The notes under the pieces: model-generated
What the model was told of the DNA's origin: nothing
Database searches by the model: none
What the model saw: the letters and a program-made list of their open reading frames with translations, nothing else
In this document: one piece after another, positions 1-10,254 of the stretch
Position numbering within the stretch: the first letter of the stretch is position 1
How the letters are laid out: each line of letters starts with the position of its first letter
Assembly (NCBI GenBank): GCA_963969495.1
Contig: OZ018324.1
Location: 46,665,019-46,729,018 of the forward strand
DNA: 64,000 nt
Direction of reading: 5' to 3'
Origin: Ceratothoa steindachneri
Taxonomy: Eukaryota > Arthropoda > Malacostraca > Isopoda > Cymothoidae
Program-made: the position numbers and the translations under genes

Positions 1-429
1 AAAGATTCGGGCACATTTAGAGAATAGCAAATCAAGGAGCATTTCCTTTTCTTAATTGGAAATCTGTTATATGAGACAGAGACAACTAGCGGTGGGGATG
101 TTCCTGAGAAGAAAAGATATTTATTTGAGTTTACAGGTGATTTGAGATACTGGTTCATGTAAAAATTGGATTTCCTTTGATAAGTCTAAATAAATTAAAG
201 GAAATAAATAAATATGCAAGCTGCGCTTTTTCCACCATCATTAGCGATTTTTATAAATGCTGTAATTAAATCTTCGATGAATTTTGATTGCCATTTTATG
301 AAATGCGATTACCGTGCATTCGAAATTCAAGAGGATTGTGTTGCTACTGTGAATCCTTCAACATTGCTTGTGAGCTGATAATTGCAACAGTAGCGACACT
401 AATGGGGAAAATTTGGAAGAAATCAAATC
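1..429. other. No gene recognised; left-edge AT-rich DNA
   Basis: No convincing coding frame. The stretch lies on the C-terminal side of the minus-strand Penelope-like reverse transcriptase fragment that follows, so it should hold the rest of that element. I could not recognise the palm/thumb continuation or a GIY-YIG domain with confidence. Confidence 0.3.
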
Positions 430-480
430 CTTAAGACTATTTTGATGATAAAATAGAAGATGATATAAATATATAAATAT

Positions 481-564
<84 letters not shown>

Positions 565-1021
565 CCGGACGAAAATTAATAGGGCAATCATCAAGCCAAA
601 ATGTTTCATAATAACACATAAAAACATTTGCCAACGAGGGGCCTAGAGGAAGTACGATTCCAACCCCATTGAGTTGTTCATACAAAATCCCATTTGACAA
701 AAAGATGTATGTTATTACAAACAATAAGTTCAAAGAGAATTTTAAATAAGTTCTTAATTAAACATATTACGCAGGTGGAGTTACGGAAGAGGAAATTTAC
801 ACAAATTCGAATCGTTTTAGCAAGAAGAATATTAGTGAATAAAGTCTATTCATCAAAGCTGGTCATGAAGTATCTGTGTGCATGAGGAATGTTCGTAATC
901 TTTTTCACAAACAAATGTGAATTATTAAGAGTAAACTCATTAGAGGTTAGTGGGGGCAACAAGGCGTATGCTTTACTCCCGCTTAATAAAGCATATAAGT
1001 AGATCTAAAGGAACTGGACTA
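430..1021 (-). pseudogene. Penelope-like element reverse transcriptase fragment
   Basis: Read on the minus strand from about 1020 down, the translation shows blocks typical of Penelope-like reverse transcriptases: LTSNEFTLNNSHLFVK, then FMTSFD and LFTNI, then, after a frameshift near 735-760, GILYEQLNGVGI, PLGPSLANVFMCYYE and DDCPINFRPV. PLGPSLAN is the fingers/palm block that precedes the catalytic YVDD motif. At that point the frame runs into an (AT)n array coding IYIYIY, so the catalytic motif is not visible. After the array LLFYHQNSLKD may be the continuation. At least one stop (after FDE) and one frameshift are present. On the upstream side the fragment abuts a mariner insertion. Family assignment is firm; exact limits are not. 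Confidence 0.8.
483..563. repeat. (AT)n microsatellite inside Penelope RT
   Basis: About 80 bp of pure AT dinucleotide, located where the RT catalytic loop of the surrounding minus-strand Penelope-like fragment should be. Confidence 0.95.
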
Positions 1022-1023
1022 TA

Positions 1024-1956
1024 CGAGGGGCGGTCAATTTGTTTTGCGAATTGGTAGGGCAAAAAAAGGAAAGGGGATGGCTGTATGTGAGAATGTTAGG
1101 ACAAGTTATTACAAGTCAGGACCTGCAACCGCACGCTCTGGCCTCGTCTATTTAAGAAGCAGTAGCTGATCGCAGATTGTTAGTCACAAATTTTTCAACA
1201 ATGGAGAAGATTGAGCACCGCGCAGTGATCAAACTTTTGACCAAAGAAGGCAAGAATGCAAAAGAGATCCATGGACGCATGGTTGCAGTGTACACCGACA
1301 CTGCCCCTTCCTATGCAACCATTGCTCGCTGGGATAGGGAGTTCCGCCATGATCGTGAGTCCCTTGAAGATAACCCCCGTCCAGGACGCCCGTCAGACGT
1401 GACCAACGAGGACAATTTGGCCCGTGTGGAGAGGATGATCCTCGAAAATCGATGGGTGAAGGTCGAAGAAATCGAGCGACAACTTGGAATATCACATGGA
1501 AGTGTTATGAACATCATCCACGACAATTTGATCATTTACAAGGTCTCTGCCCGTTGGGTCCCTAGATACCTCGGGCTTCATGATCGATTTCAACGTCGCC
1601 AAAGTCCACACGGCCAGACTTTCACAAGCTGCCCTGCGCAAGTAGGGATTCGAGGAGCTCAACCAACGCCCCCCATCAGTCCAGATCTGGCCCCTAGCGA
1701 CTACTTTTTATTCCGCCAGCTCAAGGCTGCACTGCGTGGACGCCAGTTTACGGACGATGGAGATGTCCAGCTAGTCGTCCAGGAGTGGATTGAAGAGCAG
1801 TCGGGAGATTTCTGGTTGTCCGGAATTCGAAGCCTCAGGGACAAGTGGCGCAAGTGCATTGAAGTTGAGGGTAGTTATATTGAAAAATAATAAAACAGTT
1901 TTCCTCATATCTCGTTTCCTTATATCTGAATTGCAAGACTTATTGACCGCCCCTCG
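1024..1956 (+). mobile_element. Internally deleted mariner (DD34D type) with intact TIRs
   Basis: Terminal inverted repeats are perfect over 15 bp: CGAGGGGCGGTCAAT at 1024-1038 and its reverse complement at 1942-1956. TA dinucleotides flank both ends (1022-1023 and 1957-1958), the normal Tc1/mariner target duplication. The element is 933 bp, against about 1.3 kb for full-length mariners, because the middle of the transposase gene is missing. It sits in the coding region of a minus-strand Penelope-like element, so it is the younger insertion. With both ends intact it could still have been a substrate for a transposase supplied in trans. Confidence 0.92.
1201..1890 (+). pseudogene. Mariner transposase, catalytic core deleted
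   Basis: The ATG at 1201 opens a 229-residue frame. Residues 1-115 or so hold the two helix-turn-helix units of a SETMAR-like mariner transposase: MEKIEHRAVIKLL near the start, then a linker with NPRPGRPS, then GISHGSVMNIIHDNL. After VSARWVPR the frame jumps to the far C-terminus, with SPDLAPSDYFLF, which carries the third catalytic aspartate. The block with the first catalytic aspartate is absent, and the second (HDN-type) motif is only a degraded remnant near 1590-1620. A shifted frame there retains HTARLSQAALRK followed by a stop. So the open frame is a by-product of a deletion plus a frameshift, not a working transposase. It may still bind TIR DNA through the N-terminal domain. Confidence 0.88.
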
Positions 1957-1958
1957 TA

Positions 1959-2410
1959 ACTTTGAAAACCTGATCCATCCCCAATTCGAGACCATCTGTC
2001 ACAATGTGGCTCTAGGGCTACACTCGAGAACTTCACGATACTTAATGCGGTAAGAAACATCTCAGACCTTTACCTGCTAGAGTCAATTTATATTACAAAA
2101 CTTCAACCCAGTCTAAATAATGACTCATAATCTGCCCCATTAAATATAGTGACTCATTAAAAAATATGCTAATTTTTTTAATTTCACATTGGTTTTTTTT
2201 GGGGGGGTTTAGGGGGGTACAAGAATAAAATTTACTGTCAAATATTTTCCTTCCTATTTTTTAGAAATTCTCTCATTGGTTTAGTTTGTTTAATCCTCCA
2301 TATTTCTAATGTAAATAATTAGTCTCAAATTTAATATTCATGTTTCACAATTTTATTACATGTGTTAACTTTTTAGGTATACATTTAACTCTGTAATTTG
2401 TATTCTTTCT
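1959..2410. other. Non-coding, probable Penelope terminal repeat
   Basis: AT-rich with short poly-T and poly-G runs and no supported gene. Position and the hammerhead-like motif at its right end suggest the LTR-like terminal region of a plus-strand Penelope-like element. Confidence 0.35.
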
Positions 2411-2452
2411 TTAGCACTGATGATGGGATTAGTTATAATCCTGATACGTTTG
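2411..2452 (+). ncRNA. Hammerhead-ribozyme-like motif (decayed)
   Basis: CTGATGA (2417-2423) matches the conserved hammerhead core. It is followed by a 5-bp hairpin GGATT (2426-2430)/AATCC (2437-2441) in the stem II position, then GATAC (2443-2447) where a hammerhead has GAAAC. Penelope-like elements are known to carry hammerhead motifs in their terminal repeats, and a Penelope coding start lies about 100 bp downstream on the same strand. The A-to-T change in the GAAA box and the uncertain stems I and III make activity unlikely. Confidence 0.5.
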
Positions 2453-2550
2453 AAATAAATGTTACGAGGCATCTACGGCTTTGTCCTGGTCATCATGTTT
2501 ATACTTCGCTTGAAGTTGGCTTCCATCAATTTGTTTGCCACTTATATTAG

Positions 2551-2795
2551 AAGCCATTACGACCACGAAACTTTGAAGAAGTACAGATAGTATGAAAACT
2601 GTCGTAACAAGTTGGTAAAGTTGAAACATGATGTTAACTTTCTCATATTATGTAAGACCTATAGAGTATTTCCTAAATTTCTTCGTTTCAAATTATACAA
2701 ACAGTGCCTGCAGAATACACACCTGTAAAAATCTACCCAACTAAAGCTTCTTAATAACGAAATTCGTTTCAAGGGCAAACATGTATCTATTGTTA

Positions 2796-2803
<8 letters not shown>
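2551..2803 (+). pseudogene. Penelope-like element N-terminal coding fragment
   Basis: One plus-strand frame reads HYDHETLKKYR, stop, YENCRNKLVKLKHDVNFLI, then FPKFLRFKLYKQCLQ, stop, LLNNEIRFKGKHVSIVN. This pattern (a lysine-rich helix, an HDVNFL-like block, then P-KFLRFKLYK) is what I recognise at the N-terminus of Penelope-like polyproteins, ahead of the reverse transcriptase. Two in-frame stops interrupt it, and it ends in an (AT)n array with no RT beyond. With the hammerhead-like motif just upstream it forms the 5' part of a plus-strand copy distinct from the two minus-strand fragments nearby. Confidence 0.6.

Positions 2804-2884
<81 letters not shown>
2797..2884. repeat. (AT)n microsatellite
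   Basis: About 88 bp of AT dinucleotide with one phase interruption near 2820. It truncates the Penelope N-terminal reading frame. Confidence 0.95.
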
Positions 2885-2889
<5 letters not shown>

Positions 2890-3379
2890 GAATAACTCAC
2901 AAAGTAGCACGTTAGGTTCGCAATTAATGCAATTTCTCGCAGGAAAAATTAAAAGGTGCTTCCTAGTACTTTTGAACTTTATTCAGTTCATTCACAAGGA
3001 TAACTACACAGGAAAATAATATAATAAGGGTATATATATATAAGCTAGTAAAAGATAAAGGATCACCTCTGAGACAAAAAATCACCAATGAGGAAGTAGG
3101 AGAGGGATGTTTAAATTCACATTAAGATTTAGTTATTACAGGTAGCAAGGTCAAACCGAGAGGCAAGAAAGAGTCAAGAACAGATCCAAAAGGGTTAAAA
3201 CAAATAACAGATGAAGCTATAGTCTAAGGAGAGAGATTAGGAGAGACACGAGGAGTAAATTGGAACGAAGGGGAGAGGGACACGGAGAGAGGAAGAGAAA
3301 TAAAATAATGTTAATATAAAATCAATGCAATAATTAAATTGACAACTCGGGTTTCCATAAAAATGAAAATTTCACGAAA
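2885..3379. other. No gene; purine-rich intergenic DNA
   Basis: Contains a purine-rich stretch (about 3200-3300, many GAGAGA/GGAG blocks) and no supported coding frame. It may include the 3' flank of the minus-strand Penelope endonuclease fragment. Confidence 0.3.
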
Positions 3380-3790
3380 ATTAAGAACATAAGTCAAAGC
3401 TAATTTCTTTAAGAATAAGTTTTTTTTCATAACAACATCAATTTTAAAAAGGCCAGGTGAAATTTAAAAGTTATTAAATTAGCTTATATATGAACATTCA
3501 ACAAGGTTTCTTTTAATTGAGTTATTTGAGCGAAAAATAAAAATTGCTGAATTCCAATTAATTAACTGGTTATTTTCGGACATATGCACAAAGAACGCAC
3601 TATTATTTTCTGTTCTCCTAAGATTATATTTATGCTGATTAATACGGAGAGATAATTGCTTTCCTGTCCGTCCAAAATATTTACTTGGACAAACAGAACA
3701 TTCGACTGAATAAACTCCCCCAATATTATTATAATTATTGTGAACTAAAATGTGTCTTATAGGTGACTCGTATTTCAAAGCAACTGAAAT
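3380..3790 (-). pseudogene. Penelope-like GIY-YIG endonuclease fragment
   Basis: On the minus strand the frame from about 3781 to 3479 reads GGVYSVECSVCPSKYFGRTG, then LSLRINQHK and a tail. This is the GIY-YIG fold: GVYSVEC stands for the first motif (GIY), KYFGRTG for the second (YVGQTG), followed by the arginine-containing helix. In animals this combination at the end of an RT polyprotein is typical of Penelope-like elements. Past the stop at 3479 the same frame continues with ISPGLFKIDVV, resembling the usual C-terminus. The RT of this copy would lie at higher coordinates and is not recognisable. It cannot be the endonuclease of the fragment at 430-1021, because the order on the minus strand would be reversed. 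Confidence 0.75.
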
Positions 3791-4071
3791 GTTAAAGTTT
3801 TATAAAAGATGGGGAAGATCAATAAAACAAACAGAGAAGAGTCAAACCAAAATCTTTTTAACATTAAAAGGGATAGCAGGAGCGATATTATAGAACGTCT
3901 CTTTTTGCAGAGCAAAGACAATTTAGAAAAAAGGGATAAGGGTAACATAGTTTATGACCACCTTCAAAAATATTGGAAAATTCAGAATCCATATATTCAG
4001 GATTAACAACTCGTAAAAACAGGGAAAAACGGAACGTTTTTATTCTGCACATTGTATAACATTTTTTCATC

Positions 4072-4206
4072 TAAATGGTAATCTCTAGCATTTGGTCATG
4101 TAAATGGTAATATGTAATATTTGGTCATGTAAATGGTAGTATGTACCATTTGGTCATGTAAATGGTAGTTTATAGTATTTGGTCATGTAAATGGTAATAT
4201 GTTCTT
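4072..4206. repeat. 29-bp tandem repeat (about 4.5 copies)
   Basis: The string TTTGGTCATG begins at 4091, 4120, 4149 and 4178, an exact 29-bp period, with GTAAATGGTA following each time. A partial unit precedes it. No coding sense. Confidence 0.92.
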
Positions 4207-4739
4207 TTTTTGTAAGAGCTATGAGCAGAAAGAGATTAAGCAGTGATCAGGAAGTGTAGGCCAGAAAATACACGACAAGACTTAAATGAATTCATTGCAC
4301 TGAAGCCTACCGAGTCTTAGTCCAAAGAACTCGTTGAATCTGCCTTCCAAGATTTCATTCTCCCACGAGTAATCAAATAGTCATCTTATCCAACCACCTC
4401 AAAAATCCAACGAGAGTAATCATTCCCAATTGAAGACAACCAATGGTTAGCGCTCTTAGCCCGTTATCACAAAACGCGCTCTATTCCATTGAAGATGCTC
4501 GTACCCCGTAACTTGGCCTAAAATCATATATAAGGAGAAACCACAATCACCATAAATTTGTAACCTTTAGTACTGACCATATATATACTCTATACTGATT
4601 TTATAAAGTGGTGACTGCGCTTCGCTTCAAGAGCTTTCAACACTCATCTGAAGAGAGTAAAAGTCCTGCTTCATTCTTTCATCTGTATTTCCACGAGAGA
4701 TAGTAGGTGAAGAATCTTACGCGCTTCTCAAGACCGCTG
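4207..4739 (+). other. Unassigned; possible solo-LTR or promoter-like segment
   Basis: No gene. A TATA-like CATATATAAGG lies near 4530 and the string AAAGTGGTGACTGCGC at about 4605-4620 resembles the primer-binding junction of some gypsy-type elements. I could not find a matching second LTR or clear TG...CA ends, so this stays a suggestion. Confidence 0.2.
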
Positions 4740-5129
4740 ACGGCTAACGTCCCTGGCCCATTGAAGAAGTCGCGGGCGCGCGCGCACGTGTGCCTACCGG
4801 GGAAGCCCTCCACCGAACCCTATTTTCGGACTAGCGTTTTGTTCCTCCCATAAGACCAGCAGCACATCTCGCGTCCTTATAACTTCTCTGCCACTTAAGG
4901 CCTGTAGAGACCACCAGTACCTGACGTGTCTGAACCCCGGAAGGAAGCCCTACAGGGGGCGCGAAGAAGGATGCCCCATTAGGGGGTGGAGTGGTCAGTA
5001 CCGGTAGGTGGGTCCTGCTAGACAAATTAATATAGGTAGGGCAGAGAAGGTGGTCCGAGCTTTATAATAGGGACACATTTAATAGGAGCCTGGTTGACCC
5101 CAGATGAAGACTCCCCCTAGCGGGCCGTC

Positions 5130-6614
5130 ATGGACGACCCCAGGGGACAGAGAAGAATCCCCCTCTGGGTTAAAGAGAGTTGCCCGAAACCTACGAGGGA
5201 AACGGTATTCTCGACCATTTTCAGCTCGATTGGGGTAGCACTATGCCGTCTAGTCGACCAAACTTACGGCTACCTAGCAATCTGCGACACAGATCTCGAC
5301 GTGGATAGACTCCTCAGTGAAGATGCTCAAGCGAAACTCGACAAACTTAGTTTGGCCCCGAAGATCCCTCCCCACGTCTCTGCTCAGAGATCCATTATCT
5401 GTCGTCGCCTAGACCCATGGGTTGGCTCCCATACCATCGAGGAAATTAGAAATGAGATTGAGGCTGGTCAAACTTGGGCGAAAGTCGAAGAGGTGTATAA
5501 ATTCAAGAATCGTGAAGGGGGTGACTATTCCCATCTGTTTAAAGCCACCTTCCAAACCTCTGAGATGGCCGCTAAAGCAGCTGAATCCGGTCTTGTCTTA
5601 TTTTATACAAAGATTTCCGCATCGTGTATTGAGAGAGAAACATTTGTGTCGGTTCAGGTGTGTTTCTCCTGCTATGCCTTGGATCAACACGCCACTAAAG
5701 ACTGCACCCTCCATGGAAAGGTTTGTAGCGAATGCGCCGGAGATGGCCACACCTGGCGTGAGTGTACGAGCGGGATTGCCAAAAAGTGCCTTAACTGCAG
5801 CGGCCCACACCATACCCTCTCGATGTCGTGCCCTATGAAGAAGACATTGGTCACCGACAAGAAAAAGAATATACAGGAGGAAAAGCACCGCAGGACAACG
5901 ACCTCCTACGCACAGGCAGCTCAGACTCAGGAAAAAGAGAAGACCCTCTTACAATTGGACCCCTCAATGAACCTAGACCTTGTGATGGGCGTCATACACG
6001 CTCACTTTGTCAATATCGCACAGCCAGGAAGTTAGGCTACAGAGTTAAATCGCATGTTAACTCAGAATGGGATGAAGCCAATGTGGTTTCCGGACAATCC
6101 CCCCTCAACGGAATTATACCAGACTCAGACAGGAATTAGACCTCCTGCTGAGGCAAGGAGACGTTCGAAATCTCGGGATCCGAGATTTAATAAGCCCAGT
6201 ACGTCAGACACCCCTACAATTATGGAAACGGAACAACCTTCTCAAAAGGACGCAGATTCTCAGAGGACGACCCAAAGAACTAGGAGCCCCAAGAAGACCA
6301 AACAACCCTCCCTAGTTTACAAATCAACAGATATCAACCTACGTGTATATGCCTCCCCATCTGCCCCTCTCCCAAGATCAGCGAAGGTCAAAGACATTGT
6401 TGATGGAATGATCAAAGGCAAGTTTAAATGGGACTACGACTTTGATATTAGCGAAGAGGAAATGAATTCGGCACTCAGACAAGGCAGAATCGAGATATGT
6501 GGCGAGTCATGTCTCAATCTTTCACATGACCAATTCAAAAAGAAGAGATCTGCCAGAGTGAGGTCGCCCGCACAGGTGGAGCCAGCGAAAGTGTCAAACC
6601 TTCACAGGGAATAA
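5130..6614 (+). pseudogene. LINE ORF1 (gag-like, CCHC zinc knuckles)
   Basis: ATG at 5130. The frame continues to 6614 but is interrupted by a TAG at 6033-6035 (codon 302); the frame is the same before and after. Three cysteine/histidine knuckles start near residues 178 (CFSCYALDQHATKDC), 199 (CSECAGDGHTWREC) and 220 (CLNCSGPHHTLSMSC). The second is the canonical CX2CX4HX4C, the other two are variants, and the series is typical of ORF1 proteins of the Jockey/I group, where they bind element RNA. A basic, Ser/Pro/Thr-rich linker follows, with an RSKSRD-type patch. ORF2 starts one base after the stop, suggesting coupled or reinitiated translation in the parent element. Confidence 0.85.
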
Positions 6615-6615
6615 T

Positions 6616-9385
6616 ATGGACAATGCGATCAAATATATCAACAAGCTTAAGATCTTCTCCCTTAATGTTAATGGCTGGATGGGTAAAAAATTCGTCTACT
6701 ACAATATAATCCGTGAGGTAGACCCTGATATCATCCTTATTTCCGAACACGGACTTAACCCAGAAACAGACCCAATTAAACTGTTTAACTATACCACCAT
6801 CACGGCTAGTCACTCTAATGAGAGGTATAATGGCGTCGCCCTTGCAGTTCGTTAGGGCATCAGATTTAAAGAAATAAGCAACCTAGAAGAGTCGTATCTA
6901 GCAGTTAAAATTAGTACACTTGTCGACGATTTAGTTGTTGCAGTAGGGTACCAGCCACCAAGGAGATCGTATTTGCTCATACCCAATTTCCTCCGCCTCT
7001 TCAGAAGAAACTGCTCCGTGATTCTCATTGGTGACCTAAACGCTTTCTGCAGGGACGCAGGCTACACCACGGCGTTCAATGGGGTGGGCAACTCTTTGAG
7101 ACTTCTAATAGAACGCGGCGTGGTAAACAGAGCAGGTCCGGATTTCGCTACGTATTTGACGAGGAGGTCATCAACTACTCCCGACATAGTGCTGACGAAC
7201 GACGGATTTGCGCTGAACCATAATACCGTCCCTGGCCCTTATTCTCCCTCTGACCACCTTAGCACGATAACTACCATCTCGATCTCACCTATCCAGGTCA
7301 AGGTGCCCTCCCGTAGATGTTTGCCCAAAGCTGACTGGCTCGAGTATAAAAGAGTCCTCCAAGACTTTCGCATAGAACCCTTGGACGGGTCTACCCTCGA
7401 GGACTTATATCGGCACCTCGAGGACCTCACCTCCAAGATTACGGAAGCTGATAGAATAGCTATCCCGAGGGTCGAATATAAAACTCTCCCTGCTCCACGA
7501 TGGAATGTAGAGATTACATCAAGGAAGGACCGACTGGAGGAGCTTATTGAGGAGATAAATGAGGATGGGAACACGGCGGCGCAATACCGTGAATTTTGGG
7601 ACCTGCGCATGGAAATTAAATATTTCATCTGTGAGGAGTCTAAGGCAATCTGGGATGGCATGATTGACAAGATGGACATTGAAACCAACCCCAGAAAATT
7701 TTGGTCAGAGATTAAAAGATTAAGTGGCACTCAGCAAAGCAAATCCAATATTGCCATCACAGCTGAGGGAAGAACCATCACTGAGGACCGAGTTATAGAA
7801 TCCCACTTCAGAGAGCACTGGAAGAGGAAGTTCGATATAACGGAGGAGTAGAATGAAGAATTTGATGGGGAGTACGAGGAGGAAATCTTGTCAAACCTGG
7901 AAGAGCGAGGACCATCCATAACGCCATACCACTTCGTCGATTTCACCCGACGAGCAGAAGCCGAGGGTGAACCGTTCACCCATGAGGAGTTCGAGACAGC
8001 CATAAAGAGCTTTAAACAGAGGGCCCCTGGCATATCTGGTATTACTAGGGCGCATTTAGCGAATGCCCCTCCAAACATCAACGAAGCCTTACTTAGTCTC
8101 TTCAATGCCTGTTTGAACGTTGGCTACTTTCTGAATCAACTAAAAAGGGCCAGAATGGTCTTCATCTTGAAGCCAGGGAAACCGAAAAAGGAGGTCAAAA
8201 GCTACAGGCCCATTTCCCTTCTAGAGTTCATCGGGAAACTTTTGGAGAAGCTTCTTAACAACAGACTGAGGAATCTTCTAGAGTTTAGGGGCACTTACAA
8301 CAGACAACAACACGGATTCCGTAGTCACTTCGGTACGGAAACTGCCCTCGCTCTCATGACAGAATACATTGCGAATGCGAAGGCCGAAAATAGGAGGGTG
8401 GACGTTGTGCTCAGAGACGTGGCCTCTGCATTTGACAAGGTTTGGGTACCTGGGCTAAAGATCAAGCTATGTAGCCTCAAGATGGAATCCAATGTAACCA
8501 GGATCCTCTGTGATTACTTAGAGGATAGAGAGGCAACCATAAAAATTAATAACTACGACGGGCAACCCTTTTCGTTAAACGCGGGAGTGCCTCAAGGGGG
8601 TTGTCTGAGCCCGACGCTGTATACCATCTACACGAGCGATCTCCCTTTTCCTACTCAAGATTATGCCGTATATGTTCAATTAGCCGACGACATTACGCAA
8701 ATTATCACAAGCAATTATCAAGCTCCTATAGACGTCGCAAATAGGTCAGCCGGGGAAATCAGTAACCTCAACCTCTTCGAAAAAAGGAACAAGATTCGCA
8801 CCAATATGGACAAATTTAAAATCCTCCCGATCGGACGCGTCACAACGGCTGACATCATAGCTGATGGTGAGTACTATCTTTACACGCAAAAGGCCCGTGT
8901 TCTGGGATTACAGATAACTTTAAATGGGTACAGTAATCACATCAAGGAGAAAGTCTCGCAAGCCAAGGTCAGACTTGGACAACTCTACAGATTCAGGAGA
9001 CTCTCCTTCCGCAATAAGAGGAAGTTATATTTGGCCTTGGTTAGGCCAATCTTACTATACCCCGCCGTCCCTTTGCATTTGGCGAGCAAGACGCAAATTC
9101 GCACAGGCAGTGCAAAATCAGGCGCTACGGTTCATCCTCGATTTCACCTTGCTAGACATGGTCCCATTGATTAGACTGCACGAACTCACAGATATCGACC
9201 CCTTGAATGTGACGTTGCACAGAAAAGCTACGAAATTTTAAAGAAATATGCACAGCTACTTACCAGTAAGAGTCATGCAAGATGTAGTAATTCCTGAAAA
9301 TGACTACCCGGATATACGTTTCAAAGCAGGATTCGACAGCAGCCAACAGCGGTTGCACGAAAAGCCGGAACCAATATACAAATAA
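6616..9385 (+). pseudogene. LINE ORF2: AP endonuclease + reverse transcriptase
   Basis: ATG at 6616. The endonuclease shows LNVNGW, SEHGL (acidic active-site residue), GYQPPR, GDLNAF, TPDIVLT and SDHLST in order. The RT shows YRPISLLEFIGKLLEKLL, QHGFR, DVASAFDKVW (first catalytic Asp), GVPQGGCLSPTLY and LADDITQI. In the last motif the aromatic residue before ADD is Leu, unusual and possibly inactivating. In-frame TAGs lie at 6853-6855 and 7849-7851. A frameshift near 9085-9105 moves the C-terminus to another frame, which has a TAA at 9239-9241 before the apparent original end at 9385. From 8585 on, the sequence is repeated at 11950. Confidence 0.88.
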
Positions 9386-9500
9386 CTACCTCTCACCGGA
9401 AAAACAATTAAAGTAAACAAGTAAACTACCGAATAATTGGACGTTAGACTGAGTTTAAAAAGATAAAAAGATCCGTAGTGGACAAAAAAAAAAAAAGATC

Positions 9501-10210
9501 CGTAGAGGACAAATTGTTAAATAAATAAGGCACAATAACTATCAGTTGAGGACAAACTGCATTGAATCAACTAAGTGATCGGAGAGTAATGAAAGCTCTC
9601 GCCACAAAAAATGCAAAAGTACGAAAACAAAGGCTCGAATGCTTGAATAACATGCACGGAAGCATCGTACAAGCGCATGGAAAGCCATAGCCAGACGTAC
9701 TGGCACAACATTCTCCTACTAAAATACCACTTTTTCTATCTTTTACCTCTCTTACTATCACACCCCATTTTCTATCTTTTATGATCCTTGAATCCTTATA
9801 AAGTGGTCTCCATCTGTGTTCCTGCTAGTTTACATTTATGCGGGAATAATAGTCTTGTCTTTTTAGACATATAAACGGCCGTACTTTTCACTACTCAGTA
9901 GGGGAGGCTGTTTCACATTGTAGTGATTTTCTAGAAAAAAAACTTCGGCTCTGTCACTGCTAAATCGCTTATTGAATAATTTGTATCAATTTTAATGGAT
10001 ATTCGCCCTTTAATCCATTTCAAAGAATAGCGTAAAAAATATGTTAGAAAAACCTTCTAAGATCTTAAAAACTTCTATAAGCTGGACAGGTAAATGTCAA
10101 CTCGTAAAGGATAATATTTAAGGCACTTATGTTTTCCTTCATAGGGTTTATTCCTAAATCCAAGTATGGGAGACGAGAATTGCACCTCAAACTAACTCAA
10201 GATGCGGTAG

Positions 10211-10254
<44 letters not shown>

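Larger units (their letters stand above)
4740..9500 (+). mobile_element. Jockey/I-like LINE, near full length, inactive
   Basis: A non-LTR retrotransposon with a GC-rich 5' leader (about 4740-5129, including a GCGCGC run), a gag-like ORF1 with three zinc knuckles, an ORF2 with apurinic-type endonuclease and reverse transcriptase, and an A-rich 3' end near 9480-9500. ORF1 stop and ORF2 start are separated by one base (TAATATG at 6612-6618). Base composition is clearly more GC-rich than the flanks. Point stops and one frameshift in both ORFs show it is dead. Its 3' third is duplicated in tandem at 11950. The exact 5' end was not determined. Confidence 0.85.

Noticed and set aside
3809..4006. 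65-codon plus-strand frame MGKINKTNREESN...
   Set aside because: It lies opposite a region that may be the RT-to-endonuclease linker of a minus-strand Penelope copy; no motif.
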